Translations under genes and position numbers: made by a program | DNA from: Mesorhizobium caraganae | Lineage (GTDB): Bacteria; Pseudomonadota; Alphaproteobacteria; Rhizobiales; Rhizobiaceae | Direction of reading: 5' to 3' | Assembly (NCBI RefSeq): GCF_016836705.1 | Contig: NZ_JAFCGY010000011.1 | Span: 99,854 to 163,853, forward strand | Length of the DNA: 64,000 nt | Notes under the pieces: generated by a model | Told to the model about the DNA's origin: nothing | The model's input: the letters and a program-made list of their open reading frames with translations, nothing else | Databases searched by the model: none | Shown here: positions 42,812 to 52,085 of the stretch, piece after piece | How the letters are laid out: each line of letters begins with the position of its first letter | Position numbering within the stretch: the stretch's first letter is position 1

Positions 42812-43702
42812 ATGAAATTTCTCTGGGAATCGGCACCCGGCTTGCTGGTGGTCACCGGCGGCTTGCTCGGCCTGACCCTGCCGTTCGGCAAGCTGGCGAC
42901 GGCTGCCGACGTTCCGGCCATGGTCTGGGCCTTCGTCATCTCGTTCGGCGCAGGCGGTGTCCTGCTGTGCGCGCTGCTCGCCAGCGGCCAGCGCATGCAG
43001 CTCACCCCGCACAGGCTCCGCTATTTCTTCATCACCGCGGCCGTGTCCTATGCCGGGCCAAATCTCTTGATGTTCTCGGCCATGCCGCATCTCGGCGCCG
43101 GCTACACCGGCATCATGTTCACGCTGTCGCCGGTCATCACGCTGGTGTTTTCGATCCTGCTCGGCGTCAGGCGGCCCAACATGCTCGGCGTCGCAGGCAT
43201 TGCCGTCGGCTTCATCGGCGCAGTTATGGTGGCGGTGACGCGCGGCGAGGCGGGCCAGCCGGCCGACTTCTTCTGGGTGCTGGTCGGGCTCATGATCCCG
43301 GTCAGCCTTGCTGCCGGCAACATCTATCGCACCGTCGACTGGCCCGAAGGCACAGGTCCGATCGAGCTTGCCGTCGGCAGCCATCTGGCCTCGGCAACGC
43401 TGCTGTTGGTCGGGATTCTCGCGCTGTTCGGCGTCGGCGCATTCGCCCCGCTCGGCGCTGTGCCGCTGGTCGTTGTGGCGCAGGTTGCGTCAGCTTCGGC
43501 GATGTTTGCCTTCTTCTTCCGGCTGCAGGCGGTGGGCGGCCCGGTCTATCTCAGCCAGATCGGCTATGTCGCGGCGGCCGTCGGCCTGTTCGCCGGCACG
43601 ATCTTCCTCGGCGAGCACTACCAACTGCTGACCTGGGCCGGAGCAGTCATCATCACCATCGGCGTGATCATCACCACCAAGGCCCAGAATCAGAAGGTGT
43701 GA
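42812..43702 (+). CDS. EamA (DMT superfamily) transporter
   Basis: The 296-residue product has ten hydrophobic helices in two EamA repeats. The first repeat shows GLLVVTGGLLGLTLPFGKLA and the second ends TIFLGEHYQLLTWAGAVIIT, with the LGE pattern. EamA exporters move amino acids, sugars or drugs outward; the substrate here is unknown. The ATG at 42812 (MKFLWESAPGLLVVTGG) has gggacc about 8 bases upstream. It is divergent from the MarR gene and convergent with ubiG. Confidence 0.9.
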   Translation: MKFLWESAPGLLVVTGGLLGLTLPFGKLATAADVPAMVWAFVISFGAGGVLLCALLASGQRMQLTPHRLRYFFITAAVSYAGPNLLMFSAMPHLGAGYTGIMFTLSPVITLVFSILLGVRRPNMLGVAGIAVGFIGAVMVAVTRGEAGQPADFFWVLVGLMIPVSLAAGNIYRTVDWPEGTGPIELAVGSHLASATLLLVGILALFGVGAFAPLGAVPLVVVAQVASASAMFAFFFRLQAVGGPVYLSQIGYVAAAVGLFAGTIFLGEHYQLLTWAGAVIITIGVIITTKAQNQKV

Positions 43703-43706
43703 GGGG

Positions 43707-44456
43707 TCAGACCGACCCCTTCTCGGCCAGCACCATGTAGTTGACGTCCATGTCCTTGGAGCGCTGCCAGCGGTCGGCGAGCGGGTGGTAGATGACGCCG
43801 GTGCGGTCGATGACGGTCATGGCGGCGTTGCCCAGCGCCTTTTCCAGCTCTTCGGGCCGCACCAGCTTGCCGAACTGGTGGGTGCCGCGCGGCAGCCAGC
43901 GCAGCACGTATTCGGCGCCGATGATGGCCAGACCGAGAGCCTTCAGCGTTCGGTTGATGGTGGCCACGAACATGATGCCGCCAGGCTTCACCATCTCGCC
44001 GCACTTGCCGATGAACAGGTCGATGTCGGCGACATGCTCGACCACTTCCATGTTGAGGATGACGTCGAATTTCTCGCCGGAATCGGCAAGGTCTTCCGCG
44101 GTCGTTGCGCGGTAATCCACCGTCACCCCGCCTTCGGCCGCGTGCAGCTTCGCCACCTCGATGTTGGTTGCCGATGCGTCGGCGCCGACCACTTCGGCGC
44201 CAAGCCTGGCCATCGGCTCGCACAACAGCCCGCCGCCGCAGCCTATGTCGAGGAAGCGCAGGCCTTCGAACGGCCGCGCCGCCCGCGGGTCACGACCGAA
44301 ACGCGCCGCCACCTGGTCGCGGATATAGGCAAGCCGAACCGGGTTGAACTTGTGCAGCGGACGGAATTTGCCGTTCGGGTTCCACCATTCGGCGGCAAGG
44401 GCTGAGAAGCGTTCGACTTCTCCGGCATCGATCGTCGATCGACGGGGCTCTGGCAT
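43707..44456 (-). CDS. ubiG: 2-polyprenyl-6-hydroxyphenol methylase / 3-demethylubiquinol O-methyltransferase
   Basis: The 249-residue product methylates the two hydroxyl groups of ubiquinone precursors. It begins MPEPRRSTIDAGEVERFSAL with the UbiG N-terminus AAEWWNPNGKFRPLHKFNPV. The SAM-binding site is FLDIGCGGGLLCEPMARLGA, followed by MEVVEHVADIDLFI. The length matches the family. Downstream are the EamA gene (convergent) and the repeat on its 5' side. Confidence 0.97.
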   Translation of the reverse strand: MPEPRRSTIDAGEVERFSALAAEWWNPNGKFRPLHKFNPVRLAYIRDQVAARFGRDPRAARPFEGLRFLDIGCGGGLLCEPMARLGAEVVGADASATNIEVAKLHAAEGGVTVDYRATTAEDLADSGEKFDVILNMEVVEHVADIDLFIGKCGEMVKPGGIMFVATINRTLKALGLAIIGAEYVLRWLPRGTHQFGKLVRPEELEKALGNAAMTVIDRTGVIYHPLADRWQRSKDMDVNYMVLAEKGSV

Positions 44457-44488
44457 GGGGCGGGTCTCCTAGAGCTCTTTTATTCGGG

Positions 44489-44534
44489 CGCAATTTCGGA
44501 CGGAAAACCGGTTCCCACTTTTCCTGGAATTGCT
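44489..44534 (+). repeat. 46-base intergenic palindromic repeat, copy 2
   Basis: This copy has four mismatches to the element at 5758-5803. It forms the same imperfect hairpin (gcaatttc...ggaattgc, ggaaaa...ttttcc). It lies upstream of ubiG and before the glycolipid-binding gene. The presence of two copies in one window shows it is a dispersed element. Confidence 0.75.
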
Positions 44535-44715
44535 TGGGAGCGATAGGAAGTCGGGTGTGAGGCCGGGAATGTCAAGGCAACAATTTTCCGTGCTGACACG
44601 GCGGCACGCTCTGTCAGGGGCATGTCAGCTGCCGAACGCCGCGATGAAACACGGTTGGCCTTGCGGGCGAAAGAGGAGCATCGTTTTTGAATTCGAACTC
44701 GACGGAGTGGATTCC

Positions 44716-45285
44716 ATGACATTAACGCCAGCGTCGATTCTCTGGCGTCGGCTGGATGTGGAGGGCCACGATTCCTGCCTGCTTTCACAGGTCAAGGACG
44801 GCTACTGCCTTAGGGGGCAGGCCATTTTCGTCCAGGACGACAAGCCCTGCTGCCTTGCCTATGAGGTGGTCTGCGATGCTGGCTGGCAGACAAGGGCGGC
44901 ACGGGTCGATGGCTTTCTCGGCATGCGCGAGCTGCTCTATGCGATTGAGCGCGGCACCGACGGTCAGTGGACGCTGAACGGCGAAATCCAGCCGGACGTC
45001 GCCGGCCTGGTCGACGTCGATCTCGGTTTCACGCCGGCATCGAACCTTCTGGCGATCCGCCGGTTCGACCTCGGCGTCGGCCAGGCAAGGCCCGCGCCGG
45101 CCGCCTATCTGGCCTTCCCCGAGCTCAGGCTGACGCGTCTTGAGCAGAGCTACCAGCGGCTGGATGAAGGCCGCTATGCCTATGCCGCGCCGATGTTCGG
45201 TTACGACGATATCCTCGTCGTCTCACCGGCCGGCTTCGTCGTCAGTTATCCTGGCCTGTGGACAAGCACGGCTGCGTCGGCCTGA
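44716..45285 (+). CDS. Putative glycolipid-binding domain protein
   Basis: The 189-residue protein begins MTLTPASILWRRLDVEGHDS and looks like the putative glycolipid-binding family (formerly DUF1089). It has LRGQAIFVQDDKPCCLAYEV and QPDVAGLVDVDLGFTPASNL, two conserved strands of the family. The fold has a hydrophobic cavity; no enzyme activity is known. The ATG at 44716 has ggag 8 bases upstream; the frame is open for 62 codons upstream but without family similarity. It ends 19 bases from the convergent histidine kinase gene. Confidence 0.83.
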   Translation: MTLTPASILWRRLDVEGHDSCLLSQVKDGYCLRGQAIFVQDDKPCCLAYEVVCDAGWQTRAARVDGFLGMRELLYAIERGTDGQWTLNGEIQPDVAGLVDVDLGFTPASNLLAIRRFDLGVGQARPAPAAYLAFPELRLTRLEQSYQRLDEGRYAYAAPMFGYDDILVVSPAGFVVSYPGLWTSTAASA

Positions 45286-45304
45286 AGGCAGCCGAATCGC
45301 CCGC

Positions 45305-47167
45305 CTATTTCGCGTCCAGCACGTCGCGCAGTTTCGTTGCCAGTTGCTCGATGGTGAAGGGCTTGGCCAGGAAATGCACGTCGTGGTCGAGCACGCCGTT
45401 GTGGACCACGGCGTTCTTGGTGAAGCCGGTGGTGAAGATCACCTTCAACTGCGGCAGGCGCGCCAGCGCTTCCTCCGCGAGCTTGCGGCCGTTCATCACC
45501 GGCATCACGATGTCGGTGAACATAAGTGCCACGCCCGGATTGTCCGCCAGTTTCTGCAAGGCTTCCTGGCCGCTGCCGGCATGGATGACCGTGTAGCCGA
45601 GTTCGCGCAAGGCGTCCGTGGTTGATGCACGCACGCGGGCGTCGTCCTCGACAACGAGGACGGTCTCGGTGACTTCAGCGGGATTGTCGCCTCGGCCAGT
45701 GGGCAGGACAGCCTCTTCCGCACCGAAGAAACGCGGCAGATAGATCTTGATCGTCGTGCCTTCGCCCGGTTCGGAATAGATCTTGACGTGGCCGCCCGAC
45801 TGTTTGACGAAGCCGAACACCTGGCTAAGGCCCAGGCCGGTGCCCTTGTTGACCGGCTTGGTGGTGAAGAACGGCTCGAAGGCCTTCTCCATGACGTCCG
45901 CCGGCATGCCGGCGCCGGTGTCGCTGACCGCGATCATCACATACTGGCCGGCTTTGACCTCGGGATGGGTGACGGCGTAGCTGTCGTCGAGATGGCTGTT
46001 GGCGGTCTCGATGGTCAGCTTGCCGTCCTCGTCCATGGCGTCGCGGGCGTTGACCGCCAGGTTGAGGATAGCGTTTTCGAGCTGGCTCGGATCGGCATGG
46101 GTCTTCCACAGGCCGCCGGCCAGCACGGTTTCGATGCGGATGGTTTCGCCCAACGCCCGCCGCAACAGGTCCGACATCCCTGTAACCCGACGATTGGTGT
46201 CGACCACTTGCGGCGCCAGCGGCTGCTGACGCGAGAAGGCGAGCAGCCTGGCAGTCAGATTGGCGGCCCGGGTCGCCGCGTCGACCGCCGCCTCGATGAA
46301 TTTCTCGATGTCGTGCTCGCCGCGCGCGAGTTTGCGCTGGGCGAGGTTCATGGCACTGATGATCACCGCCAGCATATTGTTGAAATCGTGGGCGATGCCA
46401 CCGGTCAGCTGGCCGACCGCTTCCATCTTCTGCATCTGGCGGATCTGCGATTCGGCCGTTTCGCGCGTCCGGATCTCGTTGCCGAGCTCGATGTTCTTAC
46501 GCATCAGCTCCTCCTGGGCGACAGCGACCTCGCGAAACCGGCGGCGCGACAGGCGGATCGTGTAGGCGCCAAGCAGGAAAATCGCCAGCAGAGCTGCGAA
46601 TGAGCCGATACGCAGCCAGCTTTCGACCCGGTCGGTATGTTCGTCGCGGGCAGCGATTGCCGCGCCGCTGATGCGCCGGATCGTGTCCATGCTGGCCCTG
46701 ATCTGGTCCATGGCGGCCTTGCCCTGGCCGCTGCGAACCAGTTCCAGCGCTTTCGCCGCGTCGCCGTGATCGTAAAGCGCAATCGTCTGCGTCAGTTCAG
46801 CCTGCCTCAGCGAAAGCGCGTCCTTGATGCGATTGATCTGCTGGACGAGTTCGTCGTCCGGCGCGGTCATGCTATCGATGCGGGCAAGCTGGCCCGGAAT
46901 GGCCTCGACCGCCTGCCGATAGGGCTGGAGGTAGGATTTATCCCCGGTCAGGAGATAGCCGCGCTGGCTGGTTTCGGCGTCCTGCGCCAGCGAAAGCAGG
47001 CCGGACAGCGATTCCTGGTACTCGATTGCCTCGCGCGCCGCTTCGCGATTGGCCCTCTGGCCCTCGACCAGCACCGCGCGCGTGCCGACGATCAACGCCA
47101 GCACGCCGAAGCCGACGAAAAGCGGCAGCGATTGCCATCGCATGGCACGTCGAAGACGAGCAATCAT
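45305..47167 (-). CDS. Hybrid sensor histidine kinase with CHASE3 domain
   Basis: This 620-residue protein has two transmembrane helices (about residues 10-30 and 190-210) around a CHASE3 extracellular sensor. A HisKA domain (GQLTGGIAHDFNNMLAVIIS, with the phosphorylated His in AHD) and an HATPase domain (N box LENAILNLAVNARDAM, G boxes DTGAGMP and GTGLGLSQVFGF) follow. A receiver domain (VLVVEDDARVR, with the phospho-Asp in MFTDIVMP) closes the chain. No separate output regulator lies nearby, so the partner is unknown. The ATG at 47167 (MIARLRRAMRWQSL) is the likeliest start. It runs opposite to lysC. Confidence 0.92.
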   Translation of the reverse strand: MIARLRRAMRWQSLPLFVGFGVLALIVGTRAVLVEGQRANREAAREAIEYQESLSGLLSLAQDAETSQRGYLLTGDKSYLQPYRQAVEAIPGQLARIDSMTAPDDELVQQINRIKDALSLRQAELTQTIALYDHGDAAKALELVRSGQGKAAMDQIRASMDTIRRISGAAIAARDEHTDRVESWLRIGSFAALLAIFLLGAYTIRLSRRRFREVAVAQEELMRKNIELGNEIRTRETAESQIRQMQKMEAVGQLTGGIAHDFNNMLAVIISAMNLAQRKLARGEHDIEKFIEAAVDAATRAANLTARLLAFSRQQPLAPQVVDTNRRVTGMSDLLRRALGETIRIETVLAGGLWKTHADPSQLENAILNLAVNARDAMDEDGKLTIETANSHLDDSYAVTHPEVKAGQYVMIAVSDTGAGMPADVMEKAFEPFFTTKPVNKGTGLGLSQVFGFVKQSGGHVKIYSEPGEGTTIKIYLPRFFGAEEAVLPTGRGDNPAEVTETVLVVEDDARVRASTTDALRELGYTVIHAGSGQEALQKLADNPGVALMFTDIVMPVMNGRKLAEEALARLPQLKVIFTTGFTKNAVVHNGVLDHDVHFLAKPFTIEQLATKLRDVLDAK

Positions 47168-47389
47168 TTGATATGCTGGACCAAAAGGAGTTCCCCGCGG
47201 GCAGCATTTGGTAAGCGGCGGCGGGGCGGAACGCAATATGCCGTCGTCCTGAAGCCGGCAATCCGTGGCCAGCCTTGCGAAACGGTGATCATTTGGCTAA
47301 GGAGGCCGCGCATTCAGCGGTCGGCTTCTGTCGGGCGCTTTCTTCCCCTTTCGGCCCGGGCCGGCTTCAGTCAAAGGCATTTCGCTTCC

Positions 47390-48643
47390 ATGGCGCGCAT
47401 CGTGATGAAATTCGGCGGAACCTCCGTCGCCGACATCGCCCGCATCCGCAATGTGGCGCGTCACGTCAAACGCGAGGTCGATGCCGGCCATGAGGTGGCT
47501 GTCGTGGTTTCCGCTATGGCCGGCAAGACCAATGAACTGGTCGGCTGGACCCGCGAAGCCTCGCCGATGCACGATGCGCGCGAATATGACGCCGTCGTCG
47601 CCTCGGGCGAACAGGTCACCGCCGGCCTGCTGGCCATCACGCTGCAGAATATGGGCGTGCACGCCCGCTCCTGGCAGGGCTGGCAGATCCCGATCAAGAC
47701 CGACAACGCACATGGCGCGGCGCGCATCCTAGACATTGACGGGGCGTTTTTGATCAAGCGTTTCGGCGAGGGTCAGGTGGCAGTCGTCGCCGGTTTCCAG
47801 GGCATCGGTCCGGACAACCGCATCGCCACGCTTGGCCGCGGCGGTTCAGACACCAGCGCGGTGGCCATTGCCGCCGCGGTCAAGGCCGATCGCTGCGACA
47901 TCTACACCGATGTCGACGGCGTCTACACCACCGATCCGCGTATCGAACCCAAGGCGCGGCGGCTTAACAAGATTTCGTTCGAGGAAATGCTCGAAATGGC
48001 CTCGCTCGGCGCCAAGGTGCTGCAGGTGCGGTCGGTCGAGCTTGCCATGGTGCACAGGGTGCGTACTTTCGTGCGGTCGTCCTTCGACGATCCCGATGCG
48101 CCCGGAATGGGGGATTTGCTCAATCCTCCGGGAACGCTCATTTGCGACGAGGAAGAGATCGTGGAACAGCAGGTCGTCACCGGAATTGCCTACGCCAAGG
48201 ACGAAGCGCAGATTTCGCTGCGCCGGGTCGGCGATCGCCCGGGCGTTGCCGCCGGCATTTTCGGCCCGCTGGCCGAGGCCAACATCAATGTCGACATGAT
48301 CGTCCAGAACATCTCCGAGGACGGCAAGTTCACCGACATGACCTTTACCGTGCCATCCGGCGACGTCGACAAGGCTCTGGCCGTGCTCGAGCGCCTCAAG
48401 GCTCCGATCGGCTATGACGTCGTGCAGTCCGAGGCCGGCATGTCGAAGGTCTCGGTCATCGGCATTGGCATGCGCAGCCATGCCGGCGTGGCCGCCACGG
48501 CCTTCAAGGCGCTGGCCGACAAGGCCATCAATATCCGGGCCATCACCACCTCCGAGATCAAGATTTCGATACTGATCGACGGTCCCTACACGGAACTCGC
48601 GGTTCGCACTTTGCATTCCGTCTACGGTCTGGATAAGCAGTAG
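47390..48643 (+). CDS. lysC: Aspartate kinase
   Basis: The 417-residue enzyme phosphorylates aspartate, the first step to lysine, threonine and methionine. It begins MARIVMKFGGTSVADIARIR, with the KFGGTS motif. The kinase half contains TLGRGGSDTSAVAIAAAVKA and DIYTDVDGVYTTDPR. Two ACT domains at the C-terminus (PGVAAGIFGPLAEANINVDM and SHAGVAATAFKALADKAIN) give feedback control by lysine and threonine. The 222 bases between it and the histidine kinase gene show no riboswitch or leader peptide that I could recognise. Confidence 0.97.
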   Translation: MARIVMKFGGTSVADIARIRNVARHVKREVDAGHEVAVVVSAMAGKTNELVGWTREASPMHDAREYDAVVASGEQVTAGLLAITLQNMGVHARSWQGWQIPIKTDNAHGAARILDIDGAFLIKRFGEGQVAVVAGFQGIGPDNRIATLGRGGSDTSAVAIAAAVKADRCDIYTDVDGVYTTDPRIEPKARRLNKISFEEMLEMASLGAKVLQVRSVELAMVHRVRTFVRSSFDDPDAPGMGDLLNPPGTLICDEEEIVEQQVVTGIAYAKDEAQISLRRVGDRPGVAAGIFGPLAEANINVDMIVQNISEDGKFTDMTFTVPSGDVDKALAVLERLKAPIGYDVVQSEAGMSKVSVIGIGMRSHAGVAATAFKALADKAINIRAITTSEIKISILIDGPYTELAVRTLHSVYGLDKQ

Positions 48644-48726
48644 CGAGAACGATTTGAGTTGTTGCGTGTGCGCCGGTCGCAGTGGAAACTGCGGCGGGCA
48701 AAATGCCCATTGGAGAAGAAGCCGCG

Positions 48727-50997
48727 ATGCGTGATACGGCCAGTGGCCCGCGCGTTCTGCTGAAACGGCTCCGCGAGCTCATGCAGGAGCCGCTGGAGCC
48801 GCAGGAGCGGCTTGACCGGATCGTGCGCGACATCGCCTCCAACATGGTCGCCGAAGTCTGCTCGCTCTATGTGCTGCGCGCCGATTCGGTGCTCGAACTC
48901 TACGCCACCGAAGGTCTGAACCCGAACGCCGTCCATTTGGCGCAATTGCGGCTGGGACAAGGCCTGGTCGGCACGATTGCCGCCAGTGCGCGACCGCTCA
49001 ACCTCTCCAATGCGCAGGAACACCCGGCCTTCGCCTACCTGCCGGAGACGGGCGAAGAGATCTACAATTCCTTCCTCGGCGTGCCGGTGCTCAGGGCAGG
49101 GCGCACGCTGGGCGTGCTGGTCGTGCAGAACAAGACCATGCGCCACTACCGCGACGACGAGGTCGAGGCGTTGGAAACCACCGCCATGGTGATCGCCGAG
49201 ATGATCGCCACCGGCGATCTTGCCCGGCTGACGCGGCCCGGCCTCGAACTCGACCTGCGCCGTCCCGTCAGCTTCACCGGCCTGTCGTTCAACGAAGGCG
49301 TCGGGCTTGGCCATGTCGTGCTGCACGAGCCGCGCATCGTCGTCACCAATCTGTTCAACGAGGACAGCGAGGAGGAGGTCCGCCGGCTGCAGTCCTCGCT
49401 CGGCTCGCTCAGGCTGTCCATCGACGACATGCTGGAGCGGCGCGAGGTCGCCTTCGAGGGCGAGCACCGTGAGGTGCTCGAGGCCTACCGCATGTTCGCC
49501 AATGACAGCGGTTGGGTGCGCCGGCTGGAAGAGGCGATCCGCAACGGCCTGACGGCGGAAGCTGCTGTCGAGAAGGTGCAGAGCGACATGCGCGCCCGCA
49601 TGCTGCACATGACCGATCCCTATCTGCGCGAGCGGATGAGCGATTTCGACGATCTCGCCAACCGGCTGCTGCGCCAGCTGATGGGGCGCGGGCCGGACGA
49701 TGTCGCGGCTTCGCTGCCGAAGGACGCCATCCTGGTCGCGCGTTCGATGGGCGCGGCAGAGCTGCTCGACTATCCCAGGGACAAGTTGCGCGGCGTGGTG
49801 CTGGAGGACGGCGCCGCCACCAGCCACGTCGTCATCGTCGCGCGCGCCATGGGCATCCCGGTCGCCGGCCAGATGAAGGGCGCCGTTTCCATGGCGGAAA
49901 ACGGCGATGCCATCATCGTCGACGGCGAGGAAGGCACCATCCATCTGCGGCCGCAGCCGGACCTCGAAGCCGCCTATGCCGAAAAGGTCCGCTTCCGGGC
50001 GCGCCGGCAGGAGGTCTACCGCGAACTGCGCAAGAAGCCGTCTGTGACCAAGGATGGCGTCCAAGTCGATCTGTTGATGAATGCAGGTCTCGCCGTCGAC
50101 CTGCCGCAGCTGGCCGAAGCGGGTGCGGCCGGCATCGGCCTGTTCCGCACCGAATTGCAGTTCATGGTCGCCTCGACCTTCCCCCGCGCCGAAGCGCAGG
50201 AGAAACTCTACCGCGACGTGCTCGACGCGGCGCGCGGCAAACCAGTCACCTTCCGCACCATCGACATTGGCGGCGACAAGGTGCTGCCCTACTTCAAGGG
50301 CGCCATCCAGGAAGAAAACCCGGCGCTGGGCTGGCGGGCGATCCGCCTGACGCTCGACCGGCCGGGCCTGCTCAGAACCCAGATCCGCGCTCTGCTGAAG
50401 GCCTGCGGCGGGCGCGAACTGAAGCTGATGCTGCCGATGGTGACGGAACTCGGCGAAATCGCCCAGGCGCGCGAAATCATCGACCGCGAGGTCAGGCATC
50501 TCTCGCGCTTTGCCCATCATCTGCCGACCAGTCTCAAGCTCGGCGCCATGCTGGAAGTGCCGTCGCTGCTGTTTCAGCTCGACGATCTGATGAAGGCAGT
50601 CGATTTCGTCTCGGTCGGCTCCAACGATCTGTTCCAGTTCGTCATGGCGGTCGATCGCGGCAACACGCAGCTGTCCAACCGCTTCGACACGCTGTCGGCG
50701 CCGTTCCTCAGGGTGCTGAAGCAGATTGCCGACGCCGGCGAGCGCAACCACACGCCGGTGACGCTCTGCGGCGAACTGGCGGGAAAACCCATCTCCGCCA
50801 TGGCGCTGATCGGCCTTGGTTACCGCTCGATCTCGATGTCGCCGGCCTCGATCGGCCCGGTCAAGGCGATGCTGACCGAACTGCCGCTGGAGGAATTGCA
50901 GGCCTTCTTTTCCGACAATCTGATGGCGCCGGCGCATGGGCTGCCGATGCGGGCGCTGCTGCAGGCCTTTGCCGACGACCGCTCCATCCCGCTATAG
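48727..50997 (+). CDS. ptsP: Phosphoenolpyruvate-protein phosphotransferase PtsP (EI-Ntr)
   Basis: The 756-residue protein starts the nitrogen-type PTS: it takes phosphate from PEP and hands it to NPr. An N-terminal GAF domain (about 25-160; MVAEVCSLYVLRADSVLELY) senses glutamine or alpha-ketoglutarate in relatives. The enzyme I part has the phospho-histidine H367 in GAATSHVVIVARAMG, and the PEP-binding region has GAAGIGLFRTELQFM, TIDIGGDKVLPY and VDFVSVGSNDLFQFVMAVDR. The ATG at 48727 (MRDTASGPRVLLKRL) has ggagaag about 10 bases upstream. It precedes prfA by 8 bases. Confidence 0.96.
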   Translation: MRDTASGPRVLLKRLRELMQEPLEPQERLDRIVRDIASNMVAEVCSLYVLRADSVLELYATEGLNPNAVHLAQLRLGQGLVGTIAASARPLNLSNAQEHPAFAYLPETGEEIYNSFLGVPVLRAGRTLGVLVVQNKTMRHYRDDEVEALETTAMVIAEMIATGDLARLTRPGLELDLRRPVSFTGLSFNEGVGLGHVVLHEPRIVVTNLFNEDSEEEVRRLQSSLGSLRLSIDDMLERREVAFEGEHREVLEAYRMFANDSGWVRRLEEAIRNGLTAEAAVEKVQSDMRARMLHMTDPYLRERMSDFDDLANRLLRQLMGRGPDDVAASLPKDAILVARSMGAAELLDYPRDKLRGVVLEDGAATSHVVIVARAMGIPVAGQMKGAVSMAENGDAIIVDGEEGTIHLRPQPDLEAAYAEKVRFRARRQEVYRELRKKPSVTKDGVQVDLLMNAGLAVDLPQLAEAGAAGIGLFRTELQFMVASTFPRAEAQEKLYRDVLDAARGKPVTFRTIDIGGDKVLPYFKGAIQEENPALGWRAIRLTLDRPGLLRTQIRALLKACGGRELKLMLPMVTELGEIAQAREIIDREVRHLSRFAHHLPTSLKLGAMLEVPSLLFQLDDLMKAVDFVSVGSNDLFQFVMAVDRGNTQLSNRFDTLSAPFLRVLKQIADAGERNHTPVTLCGELAGKPISAMALIGLGYRSISMSPASIGPVKAMLTELPLEELQAFFSDNLMAPAHGLPMRALLQAFADDRSIPL

Positions 50998-51005
50998 CAT
51001 CAACC

Positions 51006-52085
51006 ATGGTCAATCTTCCCCGCGAGCGTATGGATCAGGTCGTGAAGCGTTTCGAGATGCTCGAAGCGCAGATGTCGGCCGGCCCGGCGGCCGATGTCTA
51101 TGTGAAGATGGCCTCGGAATATTCCGAGCTGCAGGACATGGTGGCCAAGGTCAGGGAATTGCGCTCAGCCGAACATGAGCAGGCCGACCTCGAAGCGATG
51201 CTTGCCGATAAAAGCATCGATGCCGAGATGCGGGCGCTGGCCGAGGCCGATCTGCCCGGGGTCGAGGAGCGCATCGAGGAACTGCAGAAGGACATCCAGA
51301 TTCTGCTGCTGCCCAGGGATGCCGCCGACGACAAGAACGCCATCCTCGAAATCCGCGCCGGCACCGGCGGCGATGAGGCAGCGCTTTTCGCCGGCGACCT
51401 GTTTCGCATGTATGAGCGCTATGCCGCCGAGCGCGGCTGGCGCTTCGAGACGGCTTCGGCCAGCGAAGGCGACGCCGGCGGCTTCAAGGAAATCATCGCC
51501 ACCATTTCCGGCAAGGGGGTCTTTGCCCATCTGAAATTCGAATCCGGCGTGCACCGTGTGCAGCGCGTGCCGGCGACCGAGGCCAGCGGGCGCATTCATA
51601 CCTCGGCGGCGACGGTGGCCGTACTGCCGGAAGCCGAAGAGGTCGATATCGACATTCGCGCCGAAGACATCCGCATCGACACGATGCGCGCCTCGGGTTC
51701 GGGCGGCCAGCACGTCAACACCACCGATTCGGCGGTGCGCATCACCCATCTGCCGACCGGCATCATGGTGGTGCAGGCTGAGAAGTCGCAGCACCAGAAC
51801 CGGGCCAAAGCCATGCAGATCCTGCGCGCGCGGCTCTATGACATGGAGCGCAGCAAGGCGGACGAGGAGCGTTCCGAGGTGCGCAAATCACAGGTCGGGT
51901 CGGGCGACCGCTCGGAGCGCATCCGCACCTACAATTTCCCGCAGGGGCGCCTTACCGATCACCGCATCAACCTGACGCTCTACAAGCTCGATCGGGTGAT
52001 GATGGGCGAGCTGGACGAGGTCATCAACGCGCTGATCGCCGACCACCAGTCGAAGCTGCTCGCCGATATCGGCCTCGATGGCTGA
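51006..52085 (+). CDS. prfA: Peptide chain release factor 1
   Basis: RF1 recognises UAA and UAG stop codons and frees the finished peptide. The 359-residue length is normal. The GGQ motif is present in SGSGGQHVNTTDSAVRI, and the N-terminus begins MVNLPRERMDQVVKRFEML. The stop-codon recognition region follows the usual order: RAGTGGDEAALFAGDLFRMY, then ESGVHRVQRVPATEASGRIH. The frame is open far upstream inside ptsP, but the ATG at 51006 fits the family. The last 8 bases overlap prmC. Confidence 0.98.
   Translation: MVNLPRERMDQVVKRFEMLEAQMSAGPAADVYVKMASEYSELQDMVAKVRELRSAEHEQADLEAMLADKSIDAEMRALAEADLPGVEERIEELQKDIQILLLPRDAADDKNAILEIRAGTGGDEAALFAGDLFRMYERYAAERGWRFETASASEGDAGGFKEIIATISGKGVFAHLKFESGVHRVQRVPATEASGRIHTSAATVAVLPEAEEVDIDIRAEDIRIDTMRASGSGGQHVNTTDSAVRITHLPTGIMVVQAEKSQHQNRAKAMQILRARLYDMERSKADEERSEVRKSQVGSGDRSERIRTYNFPQGRLTDHRINLTLYKLDRVMMGELDEVINALIADHQSKLLADIGLDG

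Noticed and set aside
47168..47389. A lysine riboswitch before lysC
   Set aside because: No conserved lysine riboswitch core or terminator pair is visible, and this class is rare in alphaproteobacteria.
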